A DNA stretch of 64,000 nt from Parabacteroides timonensis (lineage in GTDB: Bacteria > Bacteroidota > Bacteroidia > Bacteroidales > Tannerellaceae). The DNA is taken from assembly GCF_900128505.1 (NCBI RefSeq), contig NZ_LT669941.1, forward strand, positions 2,165,243 through 2,229,242, written 5' to 3'. Under the pieces are notes generated by a model. The model had not been told where the DNA came from. It made no database searches and was given only the letters and a program-made list of their open reading frames with translations. Of this stretch, positions 60,801-64,000 are shown one piece after another. Position 1 is the stretch's first letter; each line of letters starts with the position of its first letter. A program made the position numbers and the translations under genes.

Positions 60801-62364
60801 TATTATTTCCTTTATGTAACCAAATATTGATTTTACGGAACACGAAGTTCTTCTTTCCGGTTGTCGGACGCAAGATCAAGGCACACATTGCAGGGCTCAA
60901 TGTCAAAGCTACTACCGTTGAAAGTAATACTGAAACGACAATCGTTATAGAGAACTGACGATATAACGCACCGGTAATTCCGCTCAGGAAACTTACAGGG
61001 ACAAATACGGCAGCCAGTACCATTGAAGTTGCAATCAAAGCGCCGGTCAACTCATGCATTGCCTTATGGGTAGCTTCGCGGGGTGTCAGTTTTTCCTCAT
61101 GCATTACACGCTCCACATTTTCCACTACTACAATAGCATCATCCACCACAATACCGATAGCCAGGATCAATCCCAACAAGGTCAGCATATTCAATGAAAA
61201 TCCCATGATCAACATGAATCCGAAAGTACCGATCAAAGAAATAGGTACAGCAATAGTCGGAATCAAAGCGGCACGCCAGTTCTGCAACGACAGGAATACC
61301 ACCAATACAACCAAGAACAAGGCTTCAAACAATGTCTTATAAACTTCATGGATAGATTGTGAAATATATTCCGTCATATCAAACGGGAATTTATATTCCA
61401 GCCCTTCCGGGAAGTTCTGGCTGATCTCTTTCATAGCTTCCTTCACGTTGGTAGCAACTTCCAGCGCATTAGCCCCCGGTAACATATAAATACCGAGGAT
61501 AGCAGCATTCTCCCCATTTATTCCACTTTCAGTAGAATAGGAAGAGGCTTCCAATGAGATACGGGCAACATCACGCAAACGGACGATAGAACCGTCCTGG
61601 TTAGCACGAACGACAATATCCTCAAACTCCTTCACTGTCGAAAGACGGCCACGGGCCGTAATAGGTATAGTGACATCGACATCGATAACGGGTTGTTTTC
61701 CTAACTCACCGGCTGCCGATTCGCTGTTTTGTTCTTTCAAGGCATTCTGGATATCTTTTACCGTCAATCCCATATTGGCAAGACGATCGGGATATACCCA
61801 TATCTGCATACCATAATAACGGCTACCGATATTCGATACACGTCCCACTCCCGGAATACGGCGAAGAACATCGAGCACATTGATCGTAGCAAAGTTACTC
61901 AGGTAAATTTCGTCAAAGCGAGGATCATCCGAACTCAAACTCAATGTCATCAACTGGCTGGCGGATTGCTTCTCCACCGTGATACCGTTTTGTACGACAT
62001 CGGACGGAAGACGCGACTCTGCCAGTTTCACACGATTCTGTATTTCTACAGCAGCCAGGTCGGCATCTGCCGACACATCAAAAGTGACCGTAATAGTCAA
62101 ACCTCCGGAATTACTACTGCTACTCTGCATATAGATCATACCCGGAGTACCGTTCAATTCCTGTTCGATCGGTGTAGCTACAGCCTGCGACACCGTTAAG
62201 GCACTGGCACCTGGATAAGAGGCACTAATCTTCACAACCGGTGGCGTGATTTGCGGATACTGATCCACCGGCAACAACATCAATCCGATAATCCCGACAA
62301 TAACAATTAATAAAGAAAGTACAGTCGAGAATACGGGACGATCTATAAAGAATCCCGGTTTCAT
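57832..62364 (-). CDS. Fusion of an RND efflux permease (AcrB-like) and a lipoprotein outer-membrane factor (OprM/NodT-like)
   Basis: One uninterrupted frame of 1510 residues. Residues 1-1030 are a complete HAE1 RND permease. They begin MKPGFFIDRPVFSTVLSLLI, and include the proton-relay aspartates 408-409 (GIVVDDAIVVVENVERV), the relay lysine region GLAAKNAILIVEFAKV and the usual 12 helices. A basic linker (about 1030-1049, ending EKILRKRK) is followed by a hydrophobic segment (1050-1063) and a lipobox LSS-Cys1067. Residues 1067-1510 are a full outer-membrane factor of normal mature length: ARPDLNLPVRF, WELDLWGNLRWANEA, the second repeat with RRPDMRQAELKLREANAKV, and INGVTNYIDVLDAQRGYLDAQ. 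It overlaps the adaptor gene by four bases. The operon therefore encodes all three tripartite pump parts in two proteins. Confidence 0.93.
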   Translation of the reverse strand: MKPGFFIDRPVFSTVLSLLIVIVGIIGLMLLPVDQYPQITPPVVKISASYPGASALTVSQAVATPIEQELNGTPGMIYMQSSSSNSGGLTITVTFDVSADADLAAVEIQNRVKLAESRLPSDVVQNGITVEKQSASQLMTLSLSSDDPRFDEIYLSNFATINVLDVLRRIPGVGRVSNIGSRYYGMQIWVYPDRLANMGLTVKDIQNALKEQNSESAAGELGKQPVIDVDVTIPITARGRLSTVKEFEDIVVRANQDGSIVRLRDVARISLEASSYSTESGINGENAAILGIYMLPGANALEVATNVKEAMKEISQNFPEGLEYKFPFDMTEYISQSIHEVYKTLFEALFLVVLVVFLSLQNWRAALIPTIAVPISLIGTFGFMLIMGFSLNMLTLLGLILAIGIVVDDAIVVVENVERVMHEEKLTPREATHKAMHELTGALIATSMVLAAVFVPVSFLSGITGALYRQFSITIVVSVLLSTVVALTLSPAMCALILRPTTGKKNFVFRKINIWLHKGNNKYIHLLSKAIGNPKRILAGFGMVLVFIFVLNRFIPTSFIPEEDQGFFTVELVMPEGATLERTRKVTDRAIEFLEKQPAVAYVQNVTGSSTRVGTSQSRSTLTVILKPWEERKSSGMGVEDVMEVARKEFEYYPEILAYLNRPPVIPGLGESGGLEMQLEARGEASWENLVSATDTFMLYASKAPELTGVSSALQPQIPQLYFDVDRDRAKFLGIPLTDIFSTMKAYLGSVYVNDFNMFNRIYKVYIQAEAPYRATPESLGLFFVRAQNGSMVPLTALGTTSYTTGPGTIKKFNMFSTAAISAVAAPGYSSGEAMAAMQQIAREHLPDNIGVEWSGLSYQEKKAGGQTGMVLALVFLFVFLFLAAQYESWIVPIAVLLSLPVAALGAYLGIWATGLHNDIYFQIGLVTLIGLAAKNAILIVEFAKVQVDAGVDVIKAAIHAAQMRFRPILMTSLAFVLGMLPMVLASGPGSASRHSLGTGVFFGMLVVITVGIVLVPFFFVFIYKVKKVLKLEKVSQIIPKEKILRKRKLFLFIAVVTVALVSLSSCKLGEKYARPDLNLPVRFEGESDTLSVENIPWESLYADTTLQRLITTALENNKDMKIAAAKIKEMMAAKRITFAEQFPEIGARIYGQKERLNYGGDNPKPDPEYGAKLTLSWELDLWGNLRWANEAGIAAYLQSVEAQRSLQLTLVAEVAAAYYELCALDRQLNIVRQTLEARREGVRLAKLRFEGGLTSETSYNQALVELARTETLVPSLERQVRIKENDISLLLGEYPGYIPRGLSLGQQRLPDALPVGLPSALLERRPDMRQAELKLREANAKVGVAYTDLFPKISLTGNFGIESEELGDLLKSPAWFLAGDLLQPLFAMGKNKAKLKASKARYEQEVYSYQKSVIGAFKEVNDAIITIRKAKEIRFSQERLESASAKYVKLAELQYINGVTNYIDVLDAQRGYLDAQISLNNAVLNELLAVVYLYKALGGGYTLSHEVTD

Positions 62365-63527
62365 TCTCCTGCCTCCTCTCTATATGCTTCGACTGCTTTA
62401 TCATCACCAGCCTGAACCGGACGAACCAACATACCGGGAACTAACTTATGATAACCTTCTACAACGACGGATTCATTTTCACCAAGACCACGCTCGATAA
62501 CAATATTATTACCTATTTCCGGTCCTGTCTGTACAAAACGTTTCTCCGCAACATTATCACGACGAATAATGTAAATGAAAACACCACCTTGTTCAATAGA
62601 GATAGCTTTCCGGGGAACAACGATTGCACGTTCACGTACATCTAATAATAGTTTCACACGGGTAAACTGTCCTGGAAGTAATTTCTGATTCGGATTAGCT
62701 AATTCTGCACGTACACCGAAAGTTCCTGTTTGTGGATCAACGATCGGATCGGCGAAATCAACAATTCCTTTTACCGGATATTCTGAATTATCGGCAAGGG
62801 TTACAGTGACGGTCGGTTGCCAGGAACGGGTTGTATCCTGCTCACCAAATTTAATATTACGACGCTCAGCACGCAAATAATCCAGTGCTGTCATTTTAAA
62901 ATCAACCAATACCGTATCGCTTTTTACAACAGCAGCCAGTTTTGAATTAACACCGGGACCAACTAAGGCACCGACATCGACAAAACGTTCACTGATATAT
63001 CCGGCAATCGGGGAAGTTACAGTTGTATAACCGAGTTCCAGCTGTGCCTGGTCGAGGTCAGCTTTACTCATAGCTATATTAGCTTCTGAATCATCCAGAG
63101 AAGCCAATGCGTTATCGAGATCCAACTGACTGGCAGCATGTTGTTCATACAAGGGCTGCAAACGTTCCACATCTCTTTTGGCTTTTGCCGCCTGCGCTTC
63201 ATTCTTCTTCAACTGTGCTCTTGCTTTTTCTACACGGGCCTTATAGAGTGCTGAATTGATTATAAACAAAGGCTCGTTCTGCTTTACCTGTTTACCTTCT
63301 ACGAATAACATCTTTTCGAGGTAACCTTCTACACGGGCATGTATCTCTACATAACTCGCTGCACGGATACGTCCTACGTATTCACCAAATATTTGCACAT
63401 CTTCTTTCTGAGGCTTGTCTACAATGACAAGGGGACGCAACGGTTCTTCTTTTTTACGACAACCTGTTGCCAGCATTAAAAGGGCGACTAATACGATACT
63501 TCCTTTTACTAATCTTTCTCCTACCAT
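62361..63527 (-). CDS. RND efflux periplasmic adaptor (membrane fusion) lipoprotein
   Basis: The 388-residue AcrA/MexA-like adaptor has a lipoprotein signal ending LATGC (Cys23). The barrel-sandwich part starts EIHARVEGYLEKMLFVEGKQ, and a coiled-coil hairpin lies at about 95-155 (KARVEKARAQLKKNEAQAAK), followed by the lipoyl half ELGYTTVTSPIAGYISERF. A beta-barrel region with DPQTGTFGVRAELANPNQKL and PGQFTRVKL follows. It links inner-membrane permease and outer-membrane channel. It overlaps the permease gene by four bases (ATGA) and is the first gene of the operon. Confidence 0.95.
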   Translation of the reverse strand: MVGERLVKGSIVLVALLMLATGCRKKEEPLRPLVIVDKPQKEDVQIFGEYVGRIRAASYVEIHARVEGYLEKMLFVEGKQVKQNEPLFIINSALYKARVEKARAQLKKNEAQAAKAKRDVERLQPLYEQHAASQLDLDNALASLDDSEANIAMSKADLDQAQLELGYTTVTSPIAGYISERFVDVGALVGPGVNSKLAAVVKSDTVLVDFKMTALDYLRAERRNIKFGEQDTTRSWQPTVTVTLADNSEYPVKGIVDFADPIVDPQTGTFGVRAELANPNQKLLPGQFTRVKLLLDVRERAIVVPRKAISIEQGGVFIYIIRRDNVAEKRFVQTGPEIGNNIVIERGLGENESVVVEGYHKLVPGMLVRPVQAGDDKAVEAYREEAGE

Positions 63528-63736
63528 TACTAATATCTATAAATGACATTTAAATATTCTATTGTTCTATCTCTCTATTGTAAGAATGAAATAATCGTAC
63601 CATTGTTCAATACAATCTGTTAAAAAACGCTATACTATTAAATATTAACGACATAAACCTATAACAAGATAGAGCTGCTTCTTTAATAAAAAATACTTTC
63701 GTGGAATTATTCCACAAGTAGTTGTTACTTAGTCCA
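63528..63736. other. Long leader of the efflux operon
   Basis: About 200 bases between the -7 box and the adaptor ATG at 63527 contain no gene. They are AT-rich. The only clear element is the palindrome at 63701-63715, just after the expected transcript start. I see no riboswitch or attenuator that I can name. Confidence 0.5.
63701..63715. promoter_or_regulatory. Candidate operator palindrome of the efflux operon
   Basis: GTGGAATTATTCCAC is a perfect inverted repeat with 7-bp arms around one base. It lies about 15-30 bases downstream of the predicted transcript start. A third GTGGA (read on the minus strand) occurs next to the -7 box, around 63733-63738. A TetR- or MarR-like repressor site would look like this, but no regulator gene is present in the window. 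Confidence 0.5.
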
Positions 63737-63744
63737 CAAAATTA
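63737..63744 (-). promoter_or_regulatory. -7 promoter element of the efflux operon
   Basis: The element reads TAATTTTG on the minus strand, a perfect TAnnTTTG, with TTTG-containing sequence upstream. The leader to the adaptor ATG is about 200 bases. Confidence 0.5.
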
Positions 63745-63786
63745 ATATAAATCAAAAACAAATAATGTATTTATGGATAGTCATAA

Positions 63787-63823
63787 AACAAAAAAAGGAA
63801 CCAACCTTTCGATTGATTCCTTT
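63787..63823 (-). terminator. Intrinsic terminator of the rRNA operon
   Basis: A 13-bp stem with two G-U pairs (63823-63811 with 63806-63794) closed by a GAAA tetraloop is followed on the minus strand by about seven T. It lies about 30 bases after the 3' end of 5S rRNA. Confidence 0.9.
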
Positions 63824-63851
63824 CTACCTTTTCAGTCTTTCGACCTGACTA

Positions 63852-63961
<110 letters not shown>

Positions 63962-64000
63962 AATTTCTTTTTAAGATGTTTGACCTTGGACAACGCTACT

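Noticed and set aside
63962..64000. 3' end of 23S rRNA at the right edge
   Set aside because: The 39 bases do not show a 23S segment I can recognise; they fit the 23S-5S spacer, so no 23S feature is claimed.

Overview
The window looks like a chromosomal segment of a Bacteroidales gut commensal, most like Parabacteroides. The reasons are a SusC/SusD-type starch locus with SusA-, SusB- and SusE-like partners, a DUF6377/SusR-like regulator, Bacteroidetes lipoprotein signals, and promoters that repeatedly carry the Bacteroidetes -7 element TAnnTTTG instead of TATAAT. Genus and species are inferred from memory of gene families; no search was run. I see no phage, transposon, CRISPR array or tRNA. 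One rRNA operon ends at the right edge (5S on the minus strand).

Layout. 1-2.2 kb: the 3' part of a GMP synthase gene, then a second, tandem guaA whose glutaminase domain is truncated. 2.2-7.6 kb (minus): sugar acetyltransferase, RsmE, nucleoside transporter and a bifunctional nuclease in one run, then a likely small RNA, an M48 protease and a thioredoxin-like lipoprotein. 7.9-17.8 kb (minus): a starch operon in the order SusA-B-C-D-E, without SusF or SusG. 18.2-20.4 kb (minus): a cupin lipoprotein and an unusual AhpD-like/dienelactone-hydrolase fusion, facing an AraC regulator and a SusR-like membrane regulator (20.6-23.1 kb, plus). 23.2-28.1 kb (plus): primase, ABC-2 exporter, histidine phosphatase. 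28.1-33.5 kb (minus): thioesterase, xpt, purine permease, a double-phosphoesterase fusion and threonine aldolase. 33.6-39.5 kb: ECF sigma factor, NfeD protease, AlbA-type protein, CPA2 antiporter and kdsB. 39.5-44.1 kb (minus): membrane protein, yidC, pyrG. 44.7-52.9 kb (plus): an outer-membrane barrel protein, then rseC-rnfBCDGEA-galE. 53-57.7 kb (minus): HAD hydrolase, a broken short-chain dehydrogenase, a cyclophilin, a U32 peptidase-family protein and metA. 57.8-63.5 kb (minus): an efflux operon of adaptor plus one 1510-residue protein joining an RND permease to an outer-membrane factor.

How the parts work together. SusC/D/E would bind and import malto-oligosaccharides across the outer membrane. 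The GH13 and GH97 enzymes would finish the digestion in the periplasm, probably under control of the SusR-like protein. Rnf couples ferredoxin and NAD to an ion gradient, which a nucleoside symporter and RND pump could use. The purine permease and xpt feed xanthine salvage, whose product XMP is the substrate of GMP synthase.

The most interesting observations are: the RND-outer-membrane-factor fusion with an internal lipobox, which may be a polyprotein split by signal peptidase II; three intergenic arrays of degenerate 21-23 bp units, two of which bracket the starch operon; the tandem guaA with a gutted glutaminase; a regulated-looking AhpD/hydrolase/cupin/AraC module lodged between susR and susA; a candidate promoter-to-terminator small RNA; and a MetA whose residue 111 predicts acetyl-CoA rather than succinyl-CoA use.
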